Below are positions 16,777 through 25,442 of a stretch of 64,000 bases of DNA, piece by piece. The notes below the pieces were generated by a model, which saw only the letters and a program-made list of their open reading frames with translations, made no database searches and was not told where the DNA came from. The DNA lies in contig JAIPBH010000009.1 in assembly GCA_021739635.1 (NCBI GenBank), positions 1 through 64,000 on the forward strand, written 5' to 3'. Source of the stretch: Flavobacteriaceae bacterium (GTDB lineage: Bacteria; Bacteroidota; Bacteroidia; Flavobacteriales; Flavobacteriaceae). A program made the position numbers and the translations under genes. Positions within the stretch are counted from its first letter, which is position 1. Every line of letters begins with the position of its first letter.

Positions 16777-18009
16777 TTAAGAAACCGCTTTTAATTTTTT
16801 AATGGTAGTTTTTGATATTTTATCTTCAGCATACATTTTGGTGATATTTAATTTTTTTTCGTTGCTGCTTGGCAATTCATACATAGCATCGGTTAAAATT
16901 TCTTCACATAAAGAACGTAATCCTCTAGCTCCAAGTTTGTACTCAATAGCTTTACCAACTATATAATCTAAAGCACCATCAGTAATACTAAAGTCAACAT
17001 CATCCATAGAAAACAACTTTTTATATTGTTTAATAATGGCATTTTTAGGCTCGGTTAAAATAGCTCGAAGCGTTTTTTCATCTAAAGGATCCATATAAGT
17101 AAGTACTGGTAAACGCCCAATAATTTCTGGGATTAAACCAAAATCTTTCAAATCTTTTGGAATAATGTATTGAAGTAAATTGTCTTTATCTACAACCTCA
17201 TCAGAAATAGAAGCACTGTAACCAACTGCTTGCATATTTAGTCTTCTAGAAATATGACGTTCAATACCATCAAAGGCTCCTCCAGCAATAAATAAAATAT
17301 TTTCGGTGTTTACTTCTATAAATTTTTGATCTGGATGCTTACGTCCTCCTTTTGGTGGCACATTAACAACAGTGCCTTCAAGAAGTTTTAGCAAGGCTTG
17401 TTGAACACCTTCTCCAGAAACATCTCTGGTGATAGATGGGTTATCACTTTTACGAGCAATTTTATCAATCTCATCAATAAAAACAATGCCTTTTTCTGCC
17501 TTTTCTAAATTGTAATCGGCTGCTTGTAAAAGTCGTGTTAAGATGCTTTCTACATCTTCACCAACATAACCGGCTTCTGTTAAAACAGTAGCATCAACAA
17601 TGGCTAAGGGCACATTAAGCATTTTTGCAATTGTTTTTGCAATTAAAGTTTTACCTGTACCTGTTTGACCAACCATAATGATGTTGCTTTTTTGAATTTC
17701 AATATCATCATTTGTTTTTGGTTGCAATAAGCGTTTATAATGATTGTAAACTGCCACAGACATGACTTTTTTAGTCATATTTTGACCAATAATATAACCG
17801 TCTAAAAATTCTTTGATTTGTTGTGGTTTGCGAAGTTTTAATTCTGCAAATAAATCACCACTGTCTGTTTGTTTTGATTCTTCAATAACAATACCATGTG
17901 CCTGCTCAATACATCTGTCACAGATATGGGCATCTAATCCTGCTATTAATAAATTCGTTTCGGGTTTTTTACGACCACAAAATGAACATTCTAATTCTTC
18001 TTTTGCCAT
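16777..18009 (-). CDS. clpX: ATP-dependent protease ATPase subunit ClpX
   Basis: A 410-residue AAA+ unfoldase that feeds substrates to ClpP. The N-terminal zinc-binding domain has Cys8, Cys11, Cys30 and Cys33. Walker A GQTGTGKT is at 114-121, the pore loop GYVGED at 147-152, Walker B FIDE at 177-180 and the RKH loop at 223-225. At the place where E. coli ClpX carries the ClpP-docking IGF tripeptide this protein has Val262-Gly-Tyr264, probably a lineage variant. clpP lies 76 bases upstream on the same strand, as is usual. Confidence 0.98.
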   Translation of the reverse strand: MAKEELECSFCGRKKPETNLLIAGLDAHICDRCIEQAHGIVIEESKQTDSGDLFAELKLRKPQQIKEFLDGYIIGQNMTKKVMSVAVYNHYKRLLQPKTNDDIEIQKSNIIMVGQTGTGKTLIAKTIAKMLNVPLAIVDATVLTEAGYVGEDVESILTRLLQAADYNLEKAEKGIVFIDEIDKIARKSDNPSITRDVSGEGVQQALLKLLEGTVVNVPPKGGRKHPDQKFIEVNTENILFIAGGAFDGIERHISRRLNMQAVGYSASISDEVVDKDNLLQYIIPKDLKDFGLIPEIIGRLPVLTYMDPLDEKTLRAILTEPKNAIIKQYKKLFSMDDVDFSITDGALDYIVGKAIEYKLGARGLRSLCEEILTDAMYELPSSNEKKLNITKMYAEDKISKTTIKKLKAVS

Positions 18010-18085
18010 TAATCTTTAATCTATTTTCGGGAGTGAATTGTTATAAATATCTCTATAACAATTCGTTAAAAGTACAAATTTTTAT

Positions 18086-18760
18086 TTAATTACGAGCCAA
18101 AATCTCGTCAATCATGCCATATTCCTTGGCCTTATCAGCTTTCATCCAGTAATCTCTATCACTATCCGCATATACTTTGTCGTAATCTTGACCAGAATGT
18201 TTACTAATAATTTTATATAATTCTTCTTTTAAAATAAGTATTTCTCTAGCCGTAATTTCAATGTCACTTGCTTGACCTTGAGCACCACCTAATGGTTGAT
18301 GAATCATGACTCTTGAGTGTGTTAATCCACTTCGTTTTCCTTTAGTTCCTGCACACAATAACACTGCACCCATAGATGCCGCCATTCCTGTACAAATAGT
18401 TGCAACGTCTGGTTTAATAAACTGCATAGTATCATAAATACCTAAACCTGCATAGACACTTCCGCCTGGAGAATTGATATACATTTGTATGTCTTTTGAA
18501 GCATCAACACTTTCTAAAAACAACAATTGCGCTTGTACAATATTGGCGATATTATCATTAATTCCTGTTCCTAAAAAAAGAATACGATCCATCATTAAAC
18601 GAGAAAAAACATCTAATTGAGAAATGTTTAATTGGCGCTCTTCAATAATATAAGGCGTCATGTTAGATGGGTACATACTGCTTATAATTTTGTTGTAATA
18701 CGTACTACTTATACCTTGATCTTTTATGGCGAATTTTTCAAATTCTTTTGCGTAATCCAT
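18086..18760 (-). CDS. clpP: ATP-dependent Clp protease proteolytic subunit ClpP
   Basis: A 224-residue serine peptidase that forms the tetradecameric chamber served by ClpX. The catalytic triad is visible: Ser129 in GMAASMG, His154 in MIHQPLGG and Asp203 in DRDYWM. The N-terminal 25-30 residues are somewhat longer than in E. coli mature ClpP, in keeping with a propeptide. The gene sits between tig and clpX; a terminator after tig and a long inverted repeat upstream (18815-18858) suggest that clpP-clpX has its own controlled transcription. Confidence 0.97.
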   Translation of the reverse strand: MDYAKEFEKFAIKDQGISSTYYNKIISSMYPSNMTPYIIEERQLNISQLDVFSRLMMDRILFLGTGINDNIANIVQAQLLFLESVDASKDIQMYINSPGGSVYAGLGIYDTMQFIKPDVATICTGMAASMGAVLLCAGTKGKRSGLTHSRVMIHQPLGGAQGQASDIEITAREILILKEELYKIISKHSGQDYDKVYADSDRDYWMKADKAKEYGMIDEILARN

Positions 18761-18814
18761 TGTTAAATTTTATTATTAAACTTTAATTAAACCCTTTGTT
18801 GTTAAGGATGAGAA

Positions 18815-18858
18815 AATCTTAATTATGAAAACTAAAAATAATTTTCACAATTAAGATT
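18815..18858. repeat. 17-bp inverted repeat in the clpP upstream region
   Basis: AATCTTAATTATGAAAA (18815-18831) is mirrored by TTTTCACAATTAAGATT (18842-18858) with one A-C mismatch and a 10-base loop. It lies 55 bases before the clpP start, just past the tig terminator. There is only a short TTTTC tail on the minus strand, so it could be a second weak terminator or an operator/leader hairpin. Confidence 0.6.
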
Positions 18859-18862
18859 TACT

Positions 18863-18901
18863 AAAAAAATAGGCGCTTCATTTAAAAAAATTTGGCGCCT
18901 A
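18863..18901 (-). terminator. Terminator of tig
   Basis: On the minus strand TAGGCGC (18901-18895) pairs with GCGCCTA (18876-18870) over an AT-rich loop, followed by seven T residues. It is 34 bases after the tig stop and separates tig from clpP-clpX. Confidence 0.8.
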
Positions 18902-18934
18902 AATATAATGAATAATTATTTATTAATGTATAGC

Positions 18935-20263
18935 TTATTTTTTACTATATGCTTCTTTAATAAAATCCTCATAAGTTACTTCTTTAACTTTTAAGTTTGC
19001 TTTTTCTTTATAAAGGTTAAGTAGCTTTTGGCTAATAAGTTGCTCAGAAATTCTCCTTGCTTCGTCTTGATTTGATAATACTCTAGCGGCAATATCGTCT
19101 AATTCTTTTTCTGAAGGATTTAATTGACCAAATTGAGCCATTTGCCCTTTAATCATTTGTTTGGCATGCCCTTTTATATCTTCAATGGTGATTTGAATAT
19201 TGTTATCAGTAATTAATTTACCTTCTATTAATTGATATCTCAAACTTTTTTCAGACTTTTCATATTCTTCTTTAGCTTGGTCTACATCTAGAGGTTTTTC
19301 TCCTGCTGTTTGCAACCATTTTTGCAAAAAGCCTGCTGGCAAATCAAATTTTGTATTGTCAACTAAATATTCAGTGACATCGTTTAATAACTTTTGGTCG
19401 GCTTGTTGAACAAATTGCTTTTCGGCATCTTCCTTAATTTTTGATTTTAGTTCTGTTACTGATTTTACAACATCTTTACCAAAAAGTTTGTCAAATAAAC
19501 TCTGATCTAAATCTGCTACTTCACGTTTGTTTATTTCAGAAATTGTAAAAGTTACTGGAATATCTAAACCATGTACTTTATCATGTCCTACTTTTAAAGC
19601 ATGCATTAAATCATGCTCATCTTCATAAAGTCCTTTAGTTTGTAATGCAATTGTATCGCCTACTTTTGCACCTATAAACTTTTTAGAAGTTGATTTTTCT
19701 TTAAATTTATCTAATGTTAAAGTGATTGTATTTTGAATGTCGTGGTCTTCGTTTTTATAAGTACCTGTAATTTCACTATCCTTGTCAACAACTTCTTGTG
19801 ATACTAGTTTGCCATATTGCTTTTGAATGTTTTCAACTTGCTCATTAATCATTTTATCATCAGCAACAATATTGTATTGGGTAATTGCTTTTTTTGATTT
19901 TAATTCTACATTAAATTCTGGGGCTAAACCTAATTCAAATTCAAAAGAAAAACCATCAGCATCCCAATCAATCATGTCTTGTGTTTTTGGTAATGGTTGC
20001 CCTAAAACATCCAATTTTTCTTCAGTTAAATATTTGTTTAAAGCATCTTGTAATAGTTTATTAACTTCATCAACAAGAACTGCTTTTCCGTATTGTTTTT
20101 TAACCATTCCCATTGGAACGTGTCCTTTTCTAAAACCAGGTATATTTGCTGTTTTACGATAATCTAATAAGATTTTTTCAACTTTATCGCTATAATCTTC
20201 TTTAGCAATATCAACTTTCACTACAGCGTTTAACGCATCTAGGTTTTCTCTTGTAATATTCAT
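18935..20263 (-). CDS. tig: Trigger factor, ribosome-associated chaperone and prolyl isomerase
   Basis: A 442-residue protein starting at ATG 20263 (MNITRENLDALNAVVKVDI), the start that matches the family; an in-frame ATG ten codons upstream adds an unrelated hydrophobic leader and is not chosen. The ribosome-binding signature is present as PGFRKGHVPMGMVKKQYG near residues 43-60. The middle segment corresponds to the FKBP-like domain, but it is divergent, as in other Bacteroidota trigger factors. The long helical C-terminal arms (about 270-430) follow. It acts on nascent chains at the ribosome exit. The clpP/clpX neighbourhood is conserved in many bacteria. Confidence 0.95.
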   Translation of the reverse strand: MNITRENLDALNAVVKVDIAKEDYSDKVEKILLDYRKTANIPGFRKGHVPMGMVKKQYGKAVLVDEVNKLLQDALNKYLTEEKLDVLGQPLPKTQDMIDWDADGFSFEFELGLAPEFNVELKSKKAITQYNIVADDKMINEQVENIQKQYGKLVSQEVVDKDSEITGTYKNEDHDIQNTITLTLDKFKEKSTSKKFIGAKVGDTIALQTKGLYEDEHDLMHALKVGHDKVHGLDIPVTFTISEINKREVADLDQSLFDKLFGKDVVKSVTELKSKIKEDAEKQFVQQADQKLLNDVTEYLVDNTKFDLPAGFLQKWLQTAGEKPLDVDQAKEEYEKSEKSLRYQLIEGKLITDNNIQITIEDIKGHAKQMIKGQMAQFGQLNPSEKELDDIAARVLSNQDEARRISEQLISQKLLNLYKEKANLKVKEVTYEDFIKEAYSKK

Positions 20264-20339
20264 TTTAATAGGTATGAAGCCCAAAATGGGCATTTAACAT
20301 ATAATGTGTTTAAAAATCAGTATTTTATATAACTAAAAT

Positions 20340-20372
20340 TGGGTTGCAAAAATATAATATTTTTACAACCCA
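20340..20372. terminator. Long inverted repeat between the phage-holin-like gene and tig
   Basis: TGGGTTG (20340-20346) pairs with CAACCCA (20366-20372), continued after one mismatch by AAAAATAT against ATATTTTT. The minus-strand tail reads AATTTTAG, so it may end transcription of the upstream membrane-protein gene before tig. Confidence 0.55.
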
Positions 20373-20398
20373 ACAAAGTTTTTATGATAGTGTTTATA

Positions 20399-20746
20399 CT
20401 ATTCTTTGTCTTCTTTTAAAAATGAATGAAATAGTGATTGAAGTATAGATAAAAGAACACTAAAAAGGATAGCAATCCAAATACTACTTACTGAAAAACC
20501 ATCAATTAGTTTGTCTGCCAAAAGAATGATTAAGGCATTTACAATTAACATAAATAAGCCTAATGTTACTATGGTTATTGGTAAGGTAAAAATTACCAAA
20601 ATAGGTTTTACTAATACATTTAATATTGATATTACTACCGCAACAATAATAGCTGTTACATATCCATCTACGTTAACACCTGATAAAATTTTAGAAAGAA
20701 TTACTACTGCTAAGGCATTTAATAATAGTTTGATTATGAGTTTCAT
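20399..20746 (-). CDS. Phage holin family 4 superfamily IV-type membrane protein
   Basis: A 115-residue protein made almost entirely of four hydrophobic segments (about 5-25, 30-52, 54-76, 88-110) with the family core VVISILNVLVKPILVIFTLPITIVTLGLFMLIVNALI. Despite the family name, such proteins are widespread chromosomal membrane proteins of unknown role in Bacteroidota, and no phage gene lies nearby. It precedes tig by 135 bases on the same strand. Confidence 0.85.
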   Translation of the reverse strand: MKLIIKLLLNALAVVILSKILSGVNVDGYVTAIIVAVVISILNVLVKPILVIFTLPITIVTLGLFMLIVNALIILLADKLIDGFSVSSIWIAILFSVLLSILQSLFHSFLKEDKE

Positions 20747-20780
20747 CTACTTATATTTTTATTTAAATATACAAAATAAA

Positions 20781-21554
20781 TCATGCAACAAAGCTCATTA
20801 AAGCTTCAAAAAAATCTTTTGGGTTTTCTGCGTGTAACCAATGACCGGAATTTTTAATGGTCACAATTTCAACTTTAGGAAAATGGTGTGTTATTAAAGC
20901 TTCATCGGCAGAAGTAATATAATTTGATTTTTCTCCTCGCAAAAACAAGGTGTCCTTTTCAAATTTAAATTCATATGGTAACGGCTCGCCTACTTCTGCA
21001 ATTTGTTCTTTTAACACTTTTAAATTCATGCGAAGTGCTAGCTTTTCTTTTTCTATCCAATACAAATTTTTAAGCAAAAATTGGCGTGTTCCAAAATCTG
21101 TAATGTATTTCTCTAAAATTTCATCTGCTTCACTTCTACTTTTAATAACATCAAAATTTAACGCATTTAAACCTTCTAAAATAGTTTCATGATGAATAGG
21201 ATAAAATCTGGGAGAAATATCAGCAACTACAAGTTTTGAAACTAGTTCTGGATATTGTGTTGCAAATAACATAGCTGTTTTTCCTCCCATAGAATGCCCT
21301 AACAAAATAATGTTTGAAAGCTTATGCGCCTCACAATACTGTTTTAGGTCTTCAGATAAAACGGTATAATTAAAGGTGTCATCCCAAAAACTGCTGCCAT
21401 GATTGCGCTGATCAATTAAATGCACTTCAAAACCTACATCACTTAATTGTTTGCCATGTGTTTTCCAGTTATCACTCATGCCTAAAAAACCATGAAGAAT
21501 CACAAATGCCTGACCTTGTCCTTCACCTAAAATATTTGAATTTAATAACTTCAT
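20781..21554 (-). CDS. Alpha/beta hydrolase (YbfF-like esterase)
   Basis: A 257-residue cytosolic alpha/beta hydrolase. The oxyanion-hole motif HGFLGMSDNW is at 21-30, the nucleophile elbow GHSMGG places the catalytic Ser at 88, and the C-terminal His238 lies in SGHWLHAENP. RNHGSS at 50-55 also fits the YbfF-like acyl esterase group. Substrate unknown. Its start overlaps the pdxJ stop by 4 bp (ATGA type), so the two are translated from one message. Confidence 0.9.
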   Translation of the reverse strand: MKLLNSNILGEGQGQAFVILHGFLGMSDNWKTHGKQLSDVGFEVHLIDQRNHGSSFWDDTFNYTVLSEDLKQYCEAHKLSNIILLGHSMGGKTAMLFATQYPELVSKLVVADISPRFYPIHHETILEGLNALNFDVIKSRSEADEILEKYITDFGTRQFLLKNLYWIEKEKLALRMNLKVLKEQIAEVGEPLPYEFKFEKDTLFLRGEKSNYITSADEALITHHFPKVEIVTIKNSGHWLHAENPKDFFEALMSFVA

Positions 21555-22264
21555 TTTAATTTATGCAAATACATGTTAATAACATTTTCAACACCTAAAT
21601 ACAAACTTTCTGAAATTAAAGCATGACCTATAGAAACCTCTAATAAACTTGGAATATTGTCTTTAAAAAATTTAATGTTATCTAATGACAAATCATGACC
21701 CGCATTAATACCCAAACCAAGTTTACAAGCCAACTCGGCGCATAAAGTATATGGCTTAATGGCGTCTTTATTACCTATATTGTATTGATGCGCAAATGCT
21801 TCTGTATATAATTCAATTCTATCTGTTCCGGTTTCTTTTGCACCTTCAATTTGCTTTAAATCTGGGTCAACAAAAATGGAAGTTCTTATGTTATTTCGTT
21901 GAAATTCTTTAATAATATCAACCAAAAAATCTTTGTGCTTAATAGTATTCCAACCCGCATTGCTTGTTATAGCGTCTTCAGCATCTGGCACTAATGTTAC
22001 TTGGGTTGGTTTTATATTTAAAACCAAATCTATAAAAGAATCTATAGGGTTACCTTCAATATTATACTCAGTATAAACTTCTGATTTTAAATCATATGCG
22101 TCTTGATAGCGTATATGGCGTTCGTCGGGCCTTGGGTGAATAGTAACTCCTTCTGCACCAAAACGCTGAACGTCTTTTGCAAACTGAACGACATTAGGCA
22201 AATGGCCGCCTCTTGAGTTTCTTAGGGTTGCAATCTTGTTTATATTTACACTTAACTTTGTCAT
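21551..22264 (-). CDS. pdxJ: Pyridoxine 5'-phosphate synthase PdxJ
   Basis: A 237-residue TIM-barrel enzyme that condenses 1-deoxyxylulose 5-phosphate with 3-amino-2-oxopropyl phosphate in the DXP-dependent vitamin B6 pathway. Recognisable motifs are NKIATLRNSRGG, GVTIHPRPDERHI, TLVPD and AGHDL, plus GHALI near the C-terminus. Length is normal. A minus-strand TATTTTTG box at 22290-22283 lies 18 bases upstream of its start, divergent from the CBS/nadK operon. Confidence 0.95.
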   Translation of the reverse strand: MTKLSVNINKIATLRNSRGGHLPNVVQFAKDVQRFGAEGVTIHPRPDERHIRYQDAYDLKSEVYTEYNIEGNPIDSFIDLVLNIKPTQVTLVPDAEDAITSNAGWNTIKHKDFLVDIIKEFQRNNIRTSIFVDPDLKQIEGAKETGTDRIELYTEAFAHQYNIGNKDAIKPYTLCAELACKLGLGINAGHDLSLDNIKFFKDNIPSLLEVSIGHALISESLYLGVENVINMYLHKLK

Positions 22265-22282
22265 TAATCACTTTTTAATTGA

Positions 22283-22290
22283 CAAAAATA
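22283..22290 (-). promoter_or_regulatory. -7 box of pdxJ
   Basis: The minus strand reads TATTTTTG, an exact match to TAnnTTTG, 18 bases before the pdxJ ATG. No TTG is found at 19-21 bp upstream. Confidence 0.4.
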
Positions 22291-22325
22291 CAAAGTAGAA
22301 CAGGCTTATGTCCTTTTTTTTTGAT

Positions 22326-22333
22326 TAATTTTG
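22326..22333 (+). promoter_or_regulatory. -7 box of the CBS-nadK operon
   Basis: TAATTTTG matches TAnnTTTG, 20 bases before the ATG at 22354. The -33 region is T-rich without a clean TTG. Confidence 0.4.
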
Positions 22334-22353
22334 TTTAGTCTTAAAACTCAACA

Positions 22354-23013
22354 ATGGAACTTACATCTTATATCCTTAATGATATAAAACCTTTAAACAT
22401 TAACAGCAAAATAAGTGATTTGAAGCTACTATTCAATCAATTAACATTTTCTCATATTCCTATAGAAAATGATGACCACGTGTTTTTAGGCTCTTTTTCT
22501 GAAACTGATATTCATTGTTTTGATAGTGACATGCCCTTAAGTGATTACAGGTATGCTATTGAAGGTTTTTTTGTTAGAGAACATAATATGTGGCTAGATG
22601 TTTTAGAAGCTTTTGCAAAAAACGCGACAAACATGATACCTGTATTAAATGATAAAAATGATTATTTAGGGTATTATGAGCTTAAAGACATTATTAGTTT
22701 ATTTAATAACACGCCTTTCTTTTATGAACCTGGCGGAATTTTAGTTATTGAAAAAGGGATAAATGATTATTCTTTTAGTCAAATAAGTCAGATTATAGAA
22801 TCTAATGGCGGAAAACTTCTAGGTTCTTTTGTTTCAAAAATGACTGCAGATATGGTTCAGGTAACTCTTAAAATTGGAAATTCTGGATTAAACAATATTA
22901 TACAAACTTTTAGACGCTACAGTTATGATATTATTTCTGGTCATGAAGAAGATAGTTATATAGAAAGTCTTAAAGAACGCTCTGATTATTTGAATAAATA
23001 CCTTAATATGTAG
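22354..23013 (+). CDS. CBS domain protein
   Basis: A 219-residue cytosolic protein. The first 120 residues form a CBS pair (ISDLKLLFNQLTFSHIPIEN and the MIPVLNDKNDYLGYYELKDIISLF repeat), a module that senses adenine nucleotides. The remaining part (about 125-200, GGILVIEKGINDYSFSQISQIIES) looks like an ACT-type regulatory fold. It stands 3 bases before nadK, an arrangement common in Bacteroidota. This suggests a role linked to NAD(P) pools or energy status, but no function is established. Confidence 0.85.
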   Translation: MELTSYILNDIKPLNINSKISDLKLLFNQLTFSHIPIENDDHVFLGSFSETDIHCFDSDMPLSDYRYAIEGFFVREHNMWLDVLEAFAKNATNMIPVLNDKNDYLGYYELKDIISLFNNTPFFYEPGGILVIEKGINDYSFSQISQIIESNGGKLLGSFVSKMTADMVQVTLKIGNSGLNNIIQTFRRYSYDIISGHEEDSYIESLKERSDYLNKYLNM

Positions 23014-23016
23014 ATT

Positions 23017-23901
23017 ATGAAAGTTGCTGTTTTTGGAAGATTTTATAATGTAACAACTACCTTTTCGGTAGATACTCTTTTTAAATATCTTAAAAAAAAG
23101 AACATTGATGCCTATATTGAAAGTGAATTTTACAATTTAATTAATGATAATGACCCAGATAAGATAACCTATTTATCAACAAAACAATTTGATACTTTAG
23201 ATACGTCTTTTAATTTATTTATTAGCATTGGTGGAGACGGAACCATTTTAAGAGCCATTACTTTTGTAAAAGATTTAGGAATCCCAATTATAGGAATCAA
23301 TACTGGAAGACTAGGGTTTTTAGCTACTATCCCTGTAAATGATATTGAATTAGCCATTCAAAATATTATTGACGGTAAGTACAGAATTTCTGAACGCAGC
23401 TTATTATCAATTGAAACCTCTTCAGAAAATGAGGATATAAATGTTATGAATTTTGCGCTTAACGAAATTGCGGTAAGCAGAAAAAACACAACATCAATGA
23501 TTACTGTTGAAACCTATTTAAATGGTGAATATTTAACATCCTATTGGAGTGATGGCCTTATAGTTTCTACTCCAACAGGATCAACTGGATATTCATTAAG
23601 CTGTGGCGGCCCAGTTATAACGCCAGACACCAATAGTTTTGTAATCACACCAATTGCTCCTCATAATTTAAGTGCACGACCATTAATTATTCCTGATGAT
23701 ACTGAAATTCAACTCAAAGTTACAGGCCGTGAAGAAAGCCACTTGGTATCATTAGACTCAAGAATTGCAACTTTAGAAAACGGAACCATTATAAAAATTA
23801 AAAAAGCCTCTTTTAAAATTAAAATGGTTGACCTTTTAAATGAAAGTTTTTTAAATACACTCAGAAAAAAACTTCTTTGGGGAGAAGACAGGCGCAATTA
23901 G
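23017..23901 (+). CDS. nadK: NAD kinase
   Basis: A 294-residue enzyme that phosphorylates NAD to NADP. The GGDGT motif is at 72-76, followed by GINTGRLGFLA and the second family motif TPTGSTGYSLSCGGP. C-terminal segments ITPIAPHNLSARPLI match the NAD-binding domain. Length is normal. It is coupled to the CBS gene 3 bases upstream. Confidence 0.96.
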   Translation: MKVAVFGRFYNVTTTFSVDTLFKYLKKKNIDAYIESEFYNLINDNDPDKITYLSTKQFDTLDTSFNLFISIGGDGTILRAITFVKDLGIPIIGINTGRLGFLATIPVNDIELAIQNIIDGKYRISERSLLSIETSSENEDINVMNFALNEIAVSRKNTTSMITVETYLNGEYLTSYWSDGLIVSTPTGSTGYSLSCGGPVITPDTNSFVITPIAPHNLSARPLIIPDDTEIQLKVTGREESHLVSLDSRIATLENGTIIKIKKASFKIKMVDLLNESFLNTLRKKLLWGEDRRN

Positions 23902-23952
23902 GCAATATTTTTTAAGAATTTGTGTTTTAAAACTAATTCAATTAGATACTAA

Positions 23953-23984
23953 TTGTATTCACCAAATCTTATTTATTATATTTG
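23953..23984 (+). promoter_or_regulatory. Promoter of the DUF6089-uppS-bamA operon
   Basis: TTG at 23953-23955 and TATATTTG at 23977-23984 are 21 bp apart, close to the TTG-N19-TAnnTTTG promoter of Bacteroidota. The start codon is 17 bases after the -7 box. Confidence 0.5.
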
Positions 23985-24001
23985 CAAACTTTTGAATATC
24001 T

Positions 24002-24688
24002 ATGAGGTATATAGCCATAATTATATTAAGTGTTTTAAGTATTCATTCTAGTCAATCTCAAATTAACGAAATTGGGATTTTTGTAGGCGGAAGTAATTTT
24101 ATAGGTGATGTTGGAGCCACAAATTATATTTCACCAAATCAAATGGCTATTGGAGGTATCTACAAATGGAATAGAAGCACCAGACACTCTTACAGAATTT
24201 CATTGACATTCACAGATTTAAAAGGAAATGATTCAGATTCTGATGACCCTAGACGATTACAAAGAAATTATAATTTTACCAACCAAATGATTGAACTATC
24301 AGCCGGAATGGAGTTAACTTTCTTTGACTTTAACTTACATTCTGGAGAAAAAGTATCAACACCTTACTTATATTCAGGTATATCTGTTGCCAACATTGAA
24401 GATTCTTATTTTTTAAATGGAACTCAAACCTATCAAAATTCATCTAGTTGGGTTTTTGGAATCCCTATGGTTTTGGGGTTTAAAACCACATTTCTAGACA
24501 ATTTTATTATAGGATTAGAAGTTGGAGCTCGTTTTACATTTTCTGATAATATTGATGGCAGTTTTCCTGCAGACCAAGTACTTCAATCAAATAGATTTGG
24601 TAATCAGAATAATAATGACTGGTTCACCTTTACCGGCATTACACTAACCTATACCTTTGGAGAAAATCCTTGCTATTGCATTAAATAA
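24002..24688 (+). CDS. DUF6089 family outer-membrane beta-barrel-like protein
   Basis: A 228-residue protein with a signal peptide (MRYIAIIILSVLSIHSSQSQ). The mature part shows alternating amphipathic strands (EIGIFVGGSNFIGDVG, HSYRISLTFTDLKG, FGNQNNNDWFTFTGITLTY) and terminates in aromatic residues typical of a small outer-membrane barrel. The gene regularly precedes uppS and bamA in Flavobacteriaceae, which suggests a role in envelope assembly. uppS starts 3 bases after its stop. Confidence 0.8.
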   Translation: MRYIAIIILSVLSIHSSQSQINEIGIFVGGSNFIGDVGATNYISPNQMAIGGIYKWNRSTRHSYRISLTFTDLKGNDSDSDDPRRLQRNYNFTNQMIELSAGMELTFFDFNLHSGEKVSTPYLYSGISVANIEDSYFLNGTQTYQNSSSWVFGIPMVLGFKTTFLDNFIIGLEVGARFTFSDNIDGSFPADQVLQSNRFGNQNNNDWFTFTGITLTYTFGENPCYCIK

Positions 24689-24691
24689 TCA

Positions 24692-25432
24692 ATGAGTTTA
24701 AAACCGCAAATAGACGAAACCAGATTACCAAAGCATATTGCTATTATTATGGATGGCAATGGGCGTTGGGCAAAAAAACTAGGTATGGCACGTGCTTTTG
24801 GTCATGAAAATGGAGCAAAATCTGTAAGGCAAGTTATTGAAGGCTGTGCAGAACTTGGTGTTGAAAACTTAACTTTATATGCTTTTTCTACAGAAAACTG
24901 GAACCGTCCAAAATTAGAAGTACAAACTTTAATGAAACTTTTAATTTCTTCTTTGAAAAAAGAAATTAACACACTTCATGATAATAATATTAGACTTTGT
25001 ACTATAGGTAATTTAAACTCTTTACCTTCAAAAGTTAATAAAGAACTTGTTGAGGTCATGGAAAAAACAAAATTAAATACCAGAATGACTTTAACAGTAG
25101 CTTTAAGCTACGGTTCTAGAGAAGAATTGGTTAACACTATTAAAGAAATAAGCCTTAAAGTTAAAAATAATATAATTTCGCCCGAAAAAATTGATGAATC
25201 AATTATTAATGAGCATCTTTACACGCGAAATTTACCAGACGTAGATTTACTTATAAGAACCAGTGGAGAACAACGAATAAGTAATTTTTTGCTTTGGCAA
25301 ATTGCATATGCTGAATTGTATTTTACAAATACTCTTTGGCCAGATTTTACAAAGGAAGATTTGTATCATGCTATTATTGAATATCAAAAAAGAGAACGAC
25401 GATTTGGGAAAACAAGTGAACAAATTAGCTAA
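24692..25432 (+). CDS. uppS: Isoprenyl transferase (undecaprenyl diphosphate synthase)
   Basis: A 246-residue cis-prenyltransferase that makes the C55 lipid carrier for peptidoglycan and polysaccharide export. The catalytic Asp21 lies in IIMDGNGRWAKK, followed by GHENGA, the TLYAFSTENW motif and the C-terminal DLLIRTSGEQRISNFLLWQ and AYAELYFTNTLWPDF motifs. Length and motifs are complete. It is in an operon with DUF6089 and bamA. Confidence 0.96.
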   Translation: MSLKPQIDETRLPKHIAIIMDGNGRWAKKLGMARAFGHENGAKSVRQVIEGCAELGVENLTLYAFSTENWNRPKLEVQTLMKLLISSLKKEINTLHDNNIRLCTIGNLNSLPSKVNKELVEVMEKTKLNTRMTLTVALSYGSREELVNTIKEISLKVKNNIISPEKIDESIINEHLYTRNLPDVDLLIRTSGEQRISNFLLWQIAYAELYFTNTLWPDFTKEDLYHAIIEYQKRERRFGKTSEQIS

Positions 25433-25442
25433 TATATTACTA

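Noticed and set aside
20399-20746. Holin-like gene as sign of a prophage
   Set aside because: No other phage gene is near, and this family is a common chromosomal membrane protein in Bacteroidota.
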